This document shows positions 20,309 to 20,341 of a DNA stretch of 20,341 nucleotides, piece after piece. Each line of letters begins with the position of its first letter. The first letter of the stretch is position 1. Made by a program: the position numbers and the translations under genes. Source of the DNA: Symbiobacteriaceae bacterium (GTDB lineage: Bacteria > Bacillota_E > Symbiobacteriia > Symbiobacteriales > Symbiobacteriaceae); the NCBI GenBank assembly GCA_027356675.1, contig DAHVXO010000138.1:1-20341 (forward strand), given 5' to 3'. A model generated the notes under the pieces. It made no database searches. It had not been told where the DNA came from and saw only the letters and a list, made by a program, of their open reading frames with translations.

Positions 20309-20341
20309 AGCGGGTGGTAACCACAGCATGTCAACGGTTTG

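Larger units (their letters stand above)
20065..20341. other. AT-rich intergenic region at the right edge
   Basis: No gene is supported here; the longest frames have no ribosome binding site. It must hold the promoter of the DUF47 gene (-) and probably that of a plus-strand gene beyond the edge. It is clearly richer in A and T than the rest of the window and contains two TGTGA-N6-TCACA boxes, a plus-strand promoter and an 11-bp palindrome, GTGGTAACCAC, at 20314-20324. Confidence 0.5.

Overview
The window is a 20.3 kb piece of a GC-rich bacterial chromosome. Several signs point to a high-GC member of the Bacillota, of the Symbiobacterium or moderately thermophilic Clostridia type. There are strong GGAGG-type ribosome binding sites with many GTG and TTG starts. 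A preQ1-I riboswitch and a ydaO/yuaA (c-di-AMP) riboswitch are both present. There are two spore-germination-type immunoglobulin (Gmad2) proteins and a Fnr/CRP-like box pair of the TGTGA-N6-TCACA type. This placement is inferred from features, not from a database match.

Layout, left to right. (1) The 3' end of ileS (+) faces an ATP-grasp ligase gene (-). (2) A short degraded stretch that may be a recombinase tail is followed by a Gfo/Idh/MocA oxidoreductase (+). (3) An XdhC/CoxI maturation factor (-) is flanked by two gene remnants, a GAF-linker fragment and the last ~75 codons of a CoxE-like vWA protein. (4) A self-regulated tetR-fabF pair (+) has a clear promoter and operator. (5) A secreted SIMPL-domain protein (+) is separated by a strong bidirectional terminator from an S9 prolyl-oligopeptidase-type peptidase (-). 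(6) A long minus-strand gene run reads queD, queE, a luxE-like gene, a luxC-like gene, a class III aminotransferase, a TPR lipoprotein, a rhodanese and the S9 peptidase. (7) A regulatory intergenic region carries the que promoter, a preQ1-I riboswitch with a terminator, and further upstream a c-di-AMP riboswitch on the same strand with no gene of its own. (8) Next come an AadA-like nucleotidyltransferase (+), a tandem pair of Gmad2-domain membrane-anchored proteins (-) and a PhoU-like DUF47 protein (-). An AT-rich right edge holds two Fnr/CRP-like palindromes.

The most interesting system is the preQ1-riboswitch-controlled queD-queE-luxE-luxC-aminotransferase operon. QueD and QueE make 7-carboxy-7-deazaguanine (CDG), a carboxylic acid. 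The three genes translationally coupled or tightly spaced behind them are of the kinds that activate a carboxylate (LuxE-like adenylate-forming enzyme), reduce the acyl-enzyme to an aldehyde (LuxC-like reductase) and convert an aldehyde to a primary amine (class III transaminase). Applied to CDG, these steps would yield 7-aminomethyl-7-deazaguanine, which is preQ1, the ligand of the riboswitch at the head of the operon. This would be a nitrile-free route that bypasses QueC and QueF. The sequence shows the gene order, the overlaps and the riboswitch; the enzymatic assignment is inference.
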